Below are positions 7,033 through 15,555 of a DNA stretch of 39,637 nt, piece after piece. Every line of letters starts with the position of its first letter. Position 1 is the first letter of the stretch. A program made the translations under genes and the position numbers. The notes beneath the pieces are model-generated. The model ran no database searches, was not told the DNA's origin, and saw only the letters and a program-made list of their open reading frames with translations. The DNA is from an uncultured Porphyromonadaceae bacterium (lineage in GTDB: Bacteria; Bacteroidota; Bacteroidia; Bacteroidales; Muribaculaceae), in assembly GCA_947175695.1 (NCBI GenBank), contig CAMWNT010000008.1, positions 1-39,637 on the forward strand, in the 5' to 3' direction.

Positions 7033-8679
7033 ATGTTTGAGCTTACATATATCCATCACGACTGCTTTCTGCTGATGACTCCCGAATGCAGTCTCGTATT
7101 CGATTTCTGGAAAGATCCCGAATCGCGCGGAGCGTCGCTTCCGGCATTCCTGCGCACAATTCCCGGTGATCGTCCGCTATACGTATTTGTCAGCCATTTC
7201 CATAAAGACCATTTCAATAAAGAGATATTCTCATGGGTCGGTCTTCATCCCGATATCCGCTTTGTGATATCGAAGGATGTGGAGCGTCATGCGCGCTATA
7301 TTCTGAGGAGTGATTCTCTCTATAGGGGCGACAAGCCGGATTCATCGCTTGTCACTGTAATGTCGAAGATGGATAGTTTCGATGATGGAATGATCCACAT
7401 TGATGCCTTCGGCTCTACGGATATCGGCAATTCCTATGCCGTCACACTCAAGCGGAGCGGCTTGAAAGTGTTTCATGCCGGAGATCTCAATTGCTGGGCG
7501 TGGCGCGATGAGTCATCGCCCGAGGAGATTAGTCAGGCGGAATCGGCATTTCGCAATGAGCTACGCCCGATAGCGGCCGCCTATCCCGAGTTTGACATAG
7601 CAATGTTTCCGGTCGACAGCCGGATTGGCACCGGGTATGCTTCCGGTGCTTCGGAGTTTGTACGCCTAATAAGCGTGAAGCGTTTCTTCCCGATGCATTT
7701 CGCTCTTGGGGATACACCTCAGGAGATAGAGCGTCATCGTCGCGATGCAATGGATTTCAGTGTCTATGCGGCTCCCGAGGGGGAGTATATTGCTCTGACG
7801 GCTCCAGGCGATTCATATAAAAGCGAGGCCGAAGGTGAGAGCCGCAGTAATGAAATGAAAAATGTCTATTCCCGCCGCTATTTCCTTTCAGCCGGCGAGA
7901 CCGATGCGGAGCGTGAGCTCTCGTTGCCGACACTGACGGCCAAACTTATCGAGATAGCGACCGAACATGCCAACGCGATGGGAATAGGCAATCCCGATAT
8001 GCCGGGATGTCATTGCGGCTGGGTGCTTTCGCGGCTGACAATCGAGATGCATTCCTATCCGAAGGTCGACAGCGACTACACGATATCGACCTGGATCGAA
8101 AGCTGCAACCGACATTTTTCCGAGCGATCGTTTGCCATATCGGATGGCGAGGGTAATGAAGTCGGCTATGCGCGTAGTGTGTGGATGGTGCTCGATACGA
8201 TCTCTCACGCCAATGCCGGACTTGACGGGCTTAATATCAGCGATGATATGATCGACGGGCGTGAATGTCCGATCCCCCGCCAGGGTAAGCATTTCACGAT
8301 TCTGACTCCGGAAGAAGCCAAGAGTGCCACGGGTAAATTTCTTGTGGCCGACCGCGATGTGCGTCATCACACCTTCCGCTTCAGCGATCTTGATGCATAT
8401 CGCCATGTCAACACGATCCGCTATGTGGCATTATTGATGGATTGCTATTCGCTTAAGGAGCACGACGCGATGCGTATCGGACGTCTGGAACTTTCGTTTC
8501 TCCATGAAGGAGGATATGGCCGTGAACTTGATATTCTGCAGACAACACTGCCGTCGTCGGCATCTACAGGCGAGTCGGCTGTGGATGCGATCCAGTTGCG
8601 CGATGCGGCCGACCGTAGTCCGGTCATTTTTGCCAAGGTGCGTCGCGAGCCCCGCAATGATGAAATTTGCGGATATTGA
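7033..8679 (+). CDS. Fusion of metallo-beta-lactamase-fold hydrolase and acyl-ACP thioesterase
   Basis: A 548-residue two-domain protein. Residues 1-258 form a metallo-beta-lactamase fold of the UlaG-like type with an apparently intact metal site: HFHKDH at 55-60, the Asp of HAGD at 148-151 and His222 (FPMHF). Residues 275-548 are a complete acyl-ACP thioesterase (FatA/FatB-like double hotdog), which releases free fatty acids from acyl carrier protein; the second hotdog contains DLDAYRHVNTIRY, where the Asp and the His-Val-Asn segment match the catalytic region of the family. The linker (259-274) is polar. The thioesterase begins with an in-frame Met275, so independent translation of that half is possible, but there is no stop or frameshift between the halves. 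It is the first gene of a plus-strand cluster with tamL. The thioesterase is usually a stand-alone protein of about 250 residues; what the hydrolase half does is unknown. Confidence 0.85.
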   Translation: MFELTYIHHDCFLLMTPECSLVFDFWKDPESRGASLPAFLRTIPGDRPLYVFVSHFHKDHFNKEIFSWVGLHPDIRFVISKDVERHARYILRSDSLYRGDKPDSSLVTVMSKMDSFDDGMIHIDAFGSTDIGNSYAVTLKRSGLKVFHAGDLNCWAWRDESSPEEISQAESAFRNELRPIAAAYPEFDIAMFPVDSRIGTGYASGASEFVRLISVKRFFPMHFALGDTPQEIERHRRDAMDFSVYAAPEGEYIALTAPGDSYKSEAEGESRSNEMKNVYSRRYFLSAGETDAERELSLPTLTAKLIEIATEHANAMGIGNPDMPGCHCGWVLSRLTIEMHSYPKVDSDYTISTWIESCNRHFSERSFAISDGEGNEVGYARSVWMVLDTISHANAGLDGLNISDDMIDGRECPIPRQGKHFTILTPEEAKSATGKFLVADRDVRHHTFRFSDLDAYRHVNTIRYVALLMDCYSLKEHDAMRIGRLELSFLHEGGYGRELDILQTTLPSSASTGESAVDAIQLRDAADRSPVIFAKVRREPRNDEICGY

Positions 8680-8744
8680 CCGCCTCTATCCAAAATATAT
8701 CGCCGATGCCGACGTCGACATCATGTCGGCGTGGCAGATTGAAT

Positions 8745-11093
8745 ATGAAACGACTACATCTTCTTCCAATACTCTTTTCCGGTGGGCTTCTTCTCTTAGG
8801 AGGCGGATGCGCCACGACGCGACATGTCGCCGACGGGCAGTATCTTCTTGATCGGGTGAAAATTACGGTCGACAGCGGAAATCCGGAGGTGAAGAGCGAC
8901 GATTATATCGCCTATCTACGCCAGCAACCCAACCACAAAATGCTCTGGAGTGCAAAATTCCGGCTGGGCATCTATAGCCTTTCGGGCAAGGATTCCACCC
9001 GATGGTGGAACCGCTGGATACGCAAACTCGGCGAGCCGCCGGTGGTGTATGACTCGACTTTAACGGCCAAGAGTGTGCGTCAGTTGCAGACGGCGCTGGT
9101 CAATAAAGGCTATCTTGCAGCCGAGGCCGAGGCCGACACTACCGTGGTCGGCAAGAAGAAAATGCGGGTTGAATATGTGTTGCATCCCGGGCGTCCGCAT
9201 ATCATCAGGAATTTCACGATGGAGATCCCCGATTCGGCTATATCGGCAATCGTTATGGCCGACACAGCCCGGATGATCATATCGGAAGGCAACTATCTCG
9301 ACCGCAACGAACTCGACCGCCAGCGCGATCTTATCACATCCAGACTGCGCAATCATGGCTACTTTAATTTCGTCAAAGAAAACATAGCTTTTGTGGCCGA
9401 TACGACATCCGGATCTTATGATGTGGATCTGACGATGATGATTGACACATCTGCCCTCCCCGATTCCGAGCAGGCTCAGCGTCAGGCGGCTCGCAAGTAT
9501 GTCGTCCGGCGTGTCATCTGCGCCACTGACTATCAGGCTTCGGCTACGTATGCGCCGCGTCAGTTGCGGGGCAGCCGTCTGCGAGATTCGATCGACTACA
9601 AAGGGATCTCGATCTTTTACGGCAATGAGAGATATCTTCGACCGTCGGTCATATATGAGAATAATTTCATCCGCCCGGGCGCGCCATATTCCGAAGCCGC
9701 TATCGATCGAACTTATAAAGCCTTCTCGCGCCTTGAGATCCTCAAATTCATCAATATCCGCTTCGAGCCGGTAGGCGAGGAAGATGGCGTCGGACTGCTT
9801 GACGCCTATATTCTCCTGACTCCCGGAAAAAGCATGTCGATGACGGCCGAACTCGAGGGCACAAATTCCGAAGGCGATCTCGGAGTGGCGCTCGGATTGA
9901 CCTTTGCCCATCGTAATATCGGCAAAGGGTCAGAGACATTCTCGGCCAAACTCCGCGGAGCATATGAGGCCATTCGCGGCAACTTCGAGGGGCTGCTCCA
10001 CAACCGATATATGGAATATTCGATGGATTTAGGTCTGCAATTCCCTAAATTCAAGGCGCCGTTTTTGGCCGAAAATTTCAAGCGGCGCATCAATGCGTCG
10101 ACCGAAATCCGCCTCTCGATGAATTTCCAGCAGCGTCCTGAATACACCCGAATCATCTCGACCGCAGGATGGGCTTATAAATGGACCGATCGCAAGACCG
10201 GCAACCGCCATACATTCACTCCGCTCGACATCAATTACGTCTATCTTCCCGAATCGACCAATGATTTCATCAATCAGATCGCTCCCGACAATCCTCTGCT
10301 CCGATATAGCTATGAAGACCATTTCATAATGAGGATGGGATATAGATTCTATCACACCAATAAGCGCACTCCCCGCCCCTGGGAGACGCTTCGGCAGACG
10401 GATATCTACACTGTGCGCGTCAATTCGGAAATCGCGGGCAATCTTCTCTTTCTCTTCAACAGCATCTTTAATCATCGCTCGAATTTCCACGAAAATCCCT
10501 ATAAGATCTTCGGCATCCATTATTCGCAATATTTCAAAGTGGATTCCGATTTTGCTTATACTCATATTTTCGACACCCGCCAATCGGTCGCGGCACGTCT
10601 TGGATTCGGCATCGGAGTGCCATATGGCAATTCCGGGATGCTCCCGTTCGAGAAGCGATTCTATGGCGGAGGAGCCAACGGCGTCAGAGGATGGGCTGTC
10701 AGAACGCTCGGCCCGGGACGTTATCACGGAGGCAATTCCACGATAGATTATATGAACCAATGCGGAGATATCCGGTTTATAATGAGTGCGGAATATCGCG
10801 CACGTCTGTTTTGGATCGTCGAAATGGGACTCTTTGTCGACATCGGAAATATCTGGACGATTCGCAACTATGCGGCTCAGCCCGGCGGAATGTTTAAGTT
10901 TAATTCATTCTATAAGGAGCTTGCGGCGACCTACGGGCTTGGAATACGTCTGGATTTCGATTATTTCCTTCTGCGCTTCGACCTCGGAATGAAAGCCCAT
11001 AATCCGGCCGATGGCGTTCAGCCGTGGCCTTTGATCCACCCCCGCTGGGGGCGCGACCGTGCATTCCATTTCTCTATCGGTTATCCATTCTGA
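8745..11093 (+). CDS. tamL: TamL, lipoprotein BamA/TamA-family outer membrane assembly protein
   Basis: TamL is the Bacteroidota counterpart of TamA, an Omp85 protein that helps insert or export outer membrane components together with TamB. The 782 residues comprise a lipoprotein signal (hydrophobic LLPILFSGGLLLLGGG, Cys22), periplasmic POTRA-like repeats to about residue 400 and a C-terminal 16-strand-type barrel. Barrel hallmarks are the VRGW motif (in GGGANGVRGW) and a terminal Phe (FSIGYPF). The frame is open 26 codons further upstream, but the signal peptide fixes the ATG at 8745, which lies 65 bp after the thioesterase fusion. No tamB is next to it in this window. Confidence 0.88.
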   Translation: MKRLHLLPILFSGGLLLLGGGCATTRHVADGQYLLDRVKITVDSGNPEVKSDDYIAYLRQQPNHKMLWSAKFRLGIYSLSGKDSTRWWNRWIRKLGEPPVVYDSTLTAKSVRQLQTALVNKGYLAAEAEADTTVVGKKKMRVEYVLHPGRPHIIRNFTMEIPDSAISAIVMADTARMIISEGNYLDRNELDRQRDLITSRLRNHGYFNFVKENIAFVADTTSGSYDVDLTMMIDTSALPDSEQAQRQAARKYVVRRVICATDYQASATYAPRQLRGSRLRDSIDYKGISIFYGNERYLRPSVIYENNFIRPGAPYSEAAIDRTYKAFSRLEILKFINIRFEPVGEEDGVGLLDAYILLTPGKSMSMTAELEGTNSEGDLGVALGLTFAHRNIGKGSETFSAKLRGAYEAIRGNFEGLLHNRYMEYSMDLGLQFPKFKAPFLAENFKRRINASTEIRLSMNFQQRPEYTRIISTAGWAYKWTDRKTGNRHTFTPLDINYVYLPESTNDFINQIAPDNPLLRYSYEDHFIMRMGYRFYHTNKRTPRPWETLRQTDIYTVRVNSEIAGNLLFLFNSIFNHRSNFHENPYKIFGIHYSQYFKVDSDFAYTHIFDTRQSVAARLGFGIGVPYGNSGMLPFEKRFYGGGANGVRGWAVRTLGPGRYHGGNSTIDYMNQCGDIRFIMSAEYRARLFWIVEMGLFVDIGNIWTIRNYAAQPGGMFKFNSFYKELAATYGLGIRLDFDYFLLRFDLGMKAHNPADGVQPWPLIHPRWGRDRAFHFSIGYPF

Positions 11094-11119
11094 TCTCCCC
11101 CACAAAAACACTACTGCTT

Positions 11120-11779
11120 ATGAAATCCTTACTGATATTTGATCTTGACGGCACATTGCTCAACACGATCTCCGATTTGGGCATGGCCTGCAACTATGCC
11201 CTGGAAAAGATGGGTTATCAGTCGCATCCGGTGTCGGCTTATAATTTTATGGTCGGCAACGGCGTGAGAAAACTCCTTGAGAGAGCCGAGCCCGACGCTA
11301 CGCCCGATCAGATCGACAAACTCCTTGAATACTTCCGCGAATATTACGACGAGCATTGCACCGATACGACCGTACCCTATCCCGGTATGCCCGAGTTGCT
11401 TGACGAATTGACTTCGAGAGGTGTCAAGGTGGCTGTGGCAACCAATAAATACCAGGCTGCCGCAACGAAGATCATCACCCATTATTTCCCCGATATTAAG
11501 TTTGAGGCTGTGCTGGGGCAGGTCGACGACCGCCCGACAAAGCCTGATCCGTCGATCGTATTTGCGGTGCTTAACGCCTCGCCGACTCCAAAGCGTGAGG
11601 TGATGTTTATCGGCGATAGTGCCGTCGATATCGAGACTGCCCGGAGGGCGTGTGTGGATTCGATCGGCGTCACTTGGGGGTTCCGTCCTGTGTCGGAGCT
11701 CCGCAAGGCATATGCCGATCATGTAGTAAGCAATCCTTCGGAGATATTAAAACTTGCTCTTTCTGTGTCGAAACCTTGA
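11120..11779 (+). CDS. HAD-family phosphatase, phosphoglycolate phosphatase-like
   Basis: A 219-residue haloacid dehalogenase phosphatase of the Gph/PGMB type. The nucleophile motif DLDGTLLNT is at residues 8-16, motif II is VAVATNK, motif III is the Lys of KPDP, and motif IV is GDSAVD. A cap domain is inserted after motif I, as in subfamily IA. Likely substrate is a small sugar phosphate or 2-phosphoglycolate; this cannot be fixed from sequence. The ATG at 11120 is chosen because the fold begins at once (KSLLIFDLDG); the open frame upstream lies inside tamL. It sits 26 bp after tamL in the same operon. Confidence 0.87.
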   Translation: MKSLLIFDLDGTLLNTISDLGMACNYALEKMGYQSHPVSAYNFMVGNGVRKLLERAEPDATPDQIDKLLEYFREYYDEHCTDTTVPYPGMPELLDELTSRGVKVAVATNKYQAAATKIITHYFPDIKFEAVLGQVDDRPTKPDPSIVFAVLNASPTPKREVMFIGDSAVDIETARRACVDSIGVTWGFRPVSELRKAYADHVVSNPSEILKLALSVSKP

Positions 11780-11804
11780 TATCCCCCTTGACCGTTTCTT
11801 GTAT

Positions 11805-12317
11805 ATGACAAACAAATTTCTTATATCCGGATTGATCGCATTGTCGGTCGCCGGAGCAGGGAGCGTAGCGGTCGCGCAGTCGCGCGTCAATAGAGTGCGT
11901 CCGCCGCAAAACACGGAGCAGTATGCGCAGGAAGCGGCTCGCGTCAGAATGCGAGCCATTGCCGAGGCTGCCGGCCTGACCGAAGAACAGTTTGCCCTAC
12001 TGGCGAAGACTACCGAATCGCGCCGCAAAGCAATTATGAAGAGTGAAGAAAAACTCGCTAAGGAAAAGCAACGTTGGGAGAAGGCTTGCGAAGCGGCGGC
12101 AGAAGCCGCTCAGAAAGCCGACAGCGATTATGACGCCAACCTTCGCAAACTTATGTCGGCCGATCAGTATGAAGCATATCGGCAATGGCTGAGAACGACC
12201 GACGGAGTCGAAGATTGCGACGACGCGGCGCAGCCCGAAGCCGCAACCGATTCGATCTCCCCCGCCGGCCTTGACGGTATTGTGCCCGCGCCCAAGCCGA
12301 CAATCTTGACTGAATAG
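11805..12317 (+). CDS. Exported coiled-coil protein of unknown function
   Basis: A 170-residue protein with a signal peptide (MTNKFLISGLIALSVAGAG, probable cleavage after AVA near residue 22). The mature part is helical and charged, with many Ala, Glu and Lys residues (for example KSEEKLAKEKQRWEKA), which suggests a periplasmic coiled coil. The tail is Pro- and Asp-rich. The ATG at 11805 is chosen because the signal peptide starts there, 25 bp after the phosphatase. It is the last gene of the plus-strand transcript that ends at the terminator near 12500. Confidence 0.75.
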   Translation: MTNKFLISGLIALSVAGAGSVAVAQSRVNRVRPPQNTEQYAQEAARVRMRAIAEAAGLTEEQFALLAKTTESRRKAIMKSEEKLAKEKQRWEKACEAAAEAAQKADSDYDANLRKLMSADQYEAYRQWLRTTDGVEDCDDAAQPEAATDSISPAGLDGIVPAPKPTILTE

Positions 12318-12486
12318 CTTGATTACTCCTGCCGCCCTCACTATCACAGCATCATCAATCTCTTCTTTAATTGTTAACGATTGTTAAATTTAATCGTGGA
12401 ATTAAACCCTTGGGCGGGATTTGTGTTTAAACTAATGAAAACGATGTCGTAGACATGTTTGAATAATAAAACAATGCTATCACGAC

Positions 12487-12529
12487 AAAACGGAGTCTGA
12501 GGATGCGTCCTTGACTCCGTTTTTTTTTT
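12487..12529 (+). terminator. Strong intrinsic terminator of the tamL operon
   Basis: AAAACGGAGTC pairs with GACTCCGTTTT, loop of 15 nt, followed by a run of T residues. Confidence 0.9.
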
Positions 12530-12602
12530 GCTCACTTCAGAAATTCCCCAAGGGCGTAGCTGTCCCCCCATCCAAAATCACCGAAATTCGCGATAAACAT
12601 GA

Positions 12603-12646
12603 GAAAAAGGATAAATTGGATCAGTCTCTCCAATTTATCCTTTTTC
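12603..12646 (-). terminator. Bidirectional terminator, 18-bp perfect stem
   Basis: Arms 12603-12620 and 12629-12646 pair perfectly over 18 bp around an 8-nt loop (TCAGTCTC). A-rich and T-rich ends make it usable in both directions; it lies just after the nitroreductase stop. Confidence 0.88.
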
Positions 12647-12696
12647 TGATTGTATGCGATTATGCGGCGCAATCAGCATTGCTCCGCATTAGCTGC

Positions 12697-13449
12697 TTAG
12701 TGCTTGATATCGTAGCCCTGAGCTTTGAGATAGTCGAGGATGCGATAGGCCATCGCATGGTCGTAATAGTCGAGGATGTGAGCCACCCAGTCGTTGGTCG
12801 AAGTGCCGCCGGCGCGGGTTGCATTGTAATGCTTGACAACTTCGTCATAAGCTTCGAGCTCCTCGATCATTTTCTCGCTGTCATGGCGATAGTGGTTGCG
12901 ATGGAACACGAGCGGAGTCGGCATTTTCGGCTTCAGATCGGGATGTTCGCGAGGCACTCCGATTGCCAATCCGCAGACAACGAACACACCCTTCGGGAGC
13001 TGCAGCAACTCGGCCACCTTGGCCGGATCAACGGTGCGGAGATAGCCGACGCAGTTAGTGCCGAGTCCGCACGCTTCCGCGGCTACTACGGCGCTCATCA
13101 TTGCAAGCGAAGCATCTATGATGCCGATGACAACGCCGTCCATCGTGTTGGTGAACTGCGGCATGTCGAGGCCCTTCTTAGCGGCGAGCAGTGAGATTTT
13201 ATTGTAGTCGGAAAGGAAAATCAGAAGTCGGTTGCAAGTCTTGAGTTGCTTCTGGTTTGTCAGTTCATAAAGTTTTTCCTTGAGATCCTGATCATCGATA
13301 TCGATGACAGAGAACTGCTGGCCGTTGTAGGAAGTCGGGGTATTCTCAACGGCACGATAGATAAACTCCATAGTTTCCTGCGGGATAGCTTCACGCTCAT
13401 AACGGCGTATGCTTGTGCGATCGAGGAGAGTCGATTTAATGTCTTTCAT
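12697..13449 (-). CDS. Nitroreductase family flavoprotein (NfsA/FRP-like)
   Basis: A 250-residue FMN-dependent oxidoreductase. The N-terminal RTSIRRYE is the family's phosphate-binding signature; TPTSYNGQQF, AAEACGLGTNCVGYLR and the downstream VCGLAIGVP follow in the normal order, and length is close to oxygen-insensitive nitroreductases of the NfsA group. The true substrate (quinone, nitro compound, flavin) cannot be told. It is a single-gene unit with its own terminator; no clear TAnnTTTG element is seen upstream. Confidence 0.9.
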   Translation of the reverse strand: MKDIKSTLLDRTSIRRYEREAIPQETMEFIYRAVENTPTSYNGQQFSVIDIDDQDLKEKLYELTNQKQLKTCNRLLIFLSDYNKISLLAAKKGLDMPQFTNTMDGVVIGIIDASLAMMSAVVAAEACGLGTNCVGYLRTVDPAKVAELLQLPKGVFVVCGLAIGVPREHPDLKPKMPTPLVFHRNHYRHDSEKMIEELEAYDEVVKHYNATRAGGTSTNDWVAHILDYYDHAMAYRILDYLKAQGYDIKH

Positions 13450-13516
13450 GCGTAGAAATATTGGATTATATATAATCGAAGAATAAAAGAGGAGAATATG
13501 AGGAATGCGAAAATGG

Positions 13517-13555
13517 AAAAGGGCGGAAAGGAAAAGATCCTATCCGCCCTTTTTA
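13517..13555. terminator. Terminator-like hairpin without an obvious upstream gene
   Basis: AAAAGGGCGGA (13517-13527) pairs with TCCGCCCTTTT (13543-13553); a T tract follows on the plus strand and a near-symmetrical one on the minus strand. On the minus strand it would end a transcript arising in 13560-13940. Confidence 0.65.
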
Positions 13556-13944
13556 TAGGGCCACATCAAAGGGGTTGTGATGAAACTCCGAATGACAGGG
13601 TTTGAGGTGCCTTCAGCTCTTTGTAATCCGCCTGTGCCGATATCGGCAACGCTCCCGAGGGAGCGCGGGGCCCGCCATCGAAAAGAAAGCATGTCTCGGC
13701 GATTCAATAAGATTTGATGAGTTTCCCAAGCTGCTTTGATGTGGTTTATCTTTAATTTAGCTCTTGGAAGCTACGCAGGTACCGGCGCGAGGCCGCATCC
13801 ATATTGTGCTTCCCGAGAGCGAGGTGAAGAGAGATTCTGAGGATCCTTTGCAATTATAACGTTGAAAAGTGGGAAATGTTGAATCCCTCGCTTCAAAATT
13901 TTGCAACGAACTCTGCGTAATCTCTTCCGGATTGAGAAAGAATC

Positions 13945-13988
13945 ATTCCGGATCTGCCTGCGAAATCGGGCAGATGCGGATCCGGAAT
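13945..13988 (-). terminator. Probable terminator of the thrS-rplT operon
   Basis: ATTCCGGATC (13945-13954) pairs with GATCCGGAAT (13979-13988), with an inner TGCC/GGCA pairing. The minus-strand transcript then runs into a T-rich stretch (TTCTTTCTC). Confidence 0.6.
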
Positions 13989-14008
13989 GAATCAGTCGTA
14001 AGCCGGAT

Positions 14009-14353
14009 TTATTTCACCTTGTCGCAGATTGCCTTGAAAGCTGCGGGGTTGTTCATCGCGAGGTCGGCGAGCACCTTACGGTTGATCTCGATGCCGGCTT
14101 TGTGGATGAGGCCCATAAGCTTCGAATAAGAGAGATCCTCAAGACGCGCTGCAGCGTTGATACGCTGAATCCAGAGAGCGCGGAAATTGCGCTTTTTCTG
14201 CTTGCGGTCGCGATAAGCGTAAGTCAGACCCTTTTCCCATGTGTTTTTGGCAACGGTCCATACGTTGCGGCGGCTGCCGTAGTAGCCACGGGTGAGTTTG
14301 AGGATTTTCTTTCTTTTGGCACGCGAAGCGACGTGATTTACTGATCTTGGCAT
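14009..14353 (-). CDS. rplT: 50S ribosomal protein L20
   Basis: A 114-residue basic ribosomal protein, normal length. Recognised by [19 protein letters not shown], the YYGSRR segment and [20 protein letters not shown]. It binds 23S rRNA early in large-subunit assembly and in other bacteria represses its own operon. Last gene of the thrS-infC-rpmI-rplT cluster, but separated from rpmI by an unusually long 193-bp gap that may hold a leader or control structure. Confidence 0.97.
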   Translation of the reverse strand: MPRSVNHVASRAKRKKILKLTRGYYGSRRNVWTVAKNTWEKGLTYAYRDRKQKKRNFRALWIQRINAAARLEDLSYSKLMGLIHKAGIEINRKVLADLAMNNPAAFKAICDKVK

Positions 14354-14546
14354 TTTTTTTAAATTTTGAATGTGAGCGGCTAATAAGCTCTTGCTGAGCT
14401 CTACACTCGGTTATTGAAAAATGTTTGGTTATGATTGAGCAGAGAGGAGTTTTGCGAGGTCGAATCTTTAGTGTGGCCGACTTTCCCGGGGTGTCGAGCC
14501 GATTGACAGGCAAAGGCCCGGAGGAGACGGATCACATTGGGGATTC

Positions 14547-14744
14547 TTAGCGCATGTTGAGAAGGGAACGAACCTGCTTGATGTTGGCCGAATCCACGAG
14601 AGCAGTGTGGTCGAGGTTGCGTTTACGCTTTTTCGACTTCTTGGTCAGGATGTGGCTGTGGTAAGCATGTTTTCTCTTCACTTTTCCTGTGCCGGTGAGC
14701 GCGAAGCGCTTCTTTGACGCGGCATTGGTCTTTACCTTAGGCAT
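14547..14744 (-). CDS. rpmI: 50S ribosomal protein L35
   Basis: A 65-residue basic protein with the family signature [20 protein letters not shown] and [20 protein letters not shown]. Normal length. It lies 67 bp after infC and 193 bp before rplT on the minus strand, the usual order. Confidence 0.97.
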   Translation of the reverse strand: MPKVKTNAASKKRFALTGTGKVKRKHAYHSHILTKKSKKRKRNLDHTALVDSANIKQVRSLLNMR

Positions 14745-14811
14745 TTGGTTGGATAAATTTTAGTTGTTTGATGTTTCACCTCGGCCCTGGGGGCCTACGG
14801 TCTCTACTTAT

Positions 14812-15522
14812 TTACTCTTGGCCTTCTTCCGGCTTGGCCGGCTTCAGGTCGGGGGTTGCGTCGTTGTCGCCGGCTTTTCCGCTTTCAGGGCGTTGCTCCT
14901 TTTTCGGGGTCTCCCCTTTTTTGGGAGTCTTGAGGGGGGTGATCATGATGATCATTCGTTTGCCCTCAAGCACGGGCATCTGCTCCACTTTGCCGAGGTC
15001 TTCGAGATCGCTGGCAAATCTGAGGAGGAGCACTTCACCCTGCTCTTTGAAAAGGATCGAGCGGCCGCGGAAGAATACGTAAGCTTTCACTTTCGAGCCT
15101 TCCTGAAGGAATCCGCGGGCGTGCTTCAGCTTGAAGTTGTAGTCATGATCATCGGTCTGCGGTCCGAATCTGATTTCCTTGACCACCACCTTCGTGGCTT
15201 TGGCTTTCTGCTCTTTCTGGCGTTTTTTCTGCTGATATAGAAATTTCTGATAGTCGAGAATGCGGCATACGGGGGGCTCGGCGGTCGGCGAGATCTCGAT
15301 CAGATCGAGCTCAAGGCCGGCGGCGATTTTGCGAGCCTTTTCTATCGGATAGATTCCGGGCTCAACGTTGTCGCCGACGAGGCGTACTTCGCGGGCGCGG
15401 ATATGCTCATTTGTGGCATACGGGTCTTTGTCGCTGCGACCGCGACGATCGCCTCTCTGACCGGGACGAGGGCGCGGACCGCCGGGGCGGCGCGGGCCTG
15501 AGAAATTGGGTTTCTTCTCCAT
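14812..15522 (-). CDS. infC: Translation initiation factor IF-3
   Basis: IF-3 keeps ribosomal subunits apart and checks the initiator codon and tRNA. The N-domain ([20 protein letters not shown]), linker ([18 protein letters not shown]) and C-domain ([17 protein letters not shown]) are all present. At 236 residues it is about 55 longer than E. coli IF-3: a Gly/Arg/Pro-rich N-terminal tail (residues 1-30) and a Lys/Pro-rich C-terminal tail are added. It uses ATG rather than the rare AUU start known in enterobacteria, so that discriminatory autoregulation is not expected here. It lies 33 bp after thrS. Confidence 0.97.
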   Translation of the reverse strand: MEKKPNFSGPRRPGGPRPRPGQRGDRRGRSDKDPYATNEHIRAREVRLVGDNVEPGIYPIEKARKIAAGLELDLIEISPTAEPPVCRILDYQKFLYQQKKRQKEQKAKATKVVVKEIRFGPQTDDHDYNFKLKHARGFLQEGSKVKAYVFFRGRSILFKEQGEVLLLRFASDLEDLGKVEQMPVLEGKRMIIMITPLKTPKKGETPKKEQRPESGKAGDNDATPDLKPAKPEEGQE

Positions 15523-15555
15523 TCAGTGTCTTTATATCCTTGGCTGATTCGGCTT

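Larger units (their letters stand above)
12318..12696. other. Intergenic region with two terminators and an AT-rich element
   Basis: No gene is supported. It holds a reverse-oriented copy of the dispersed AT-rich element (core 12389-12408), a plus-strand terminator (12487-12529) and a long symmetrical hairpin (12603-12646) serving the convergent nitroreductase gene. Confidence 0.6.
13450..14008. other. Hairpin-rich 559-bp intergenic region, no gene recognised
   Basis: No convincing protein or known RNA gene. It contains a terminator-like hairpin at 13517-13553, three adjacent short palindromes (13635-13648, 13650-13665 and 13665-13675) and the rplT terminator at 13945-13988. Short frames (for example 45 codons from 13579) have nothing to support them. 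Confidence 0.5.

Noticed and set aside
8667-8744. Upstream 26-codon extension of tamL
   Set aside because: It has no signal-peptide character, begins inside the preceding coding region, and the lipoprotein signal starts exactly at the ATG at 8745.
13579-13719. A 45-codon plus-strand frame in the hairpin-rich gap
   Set aside because: No promoter, no family features, and it runs through palindromes that explain the sequence better.
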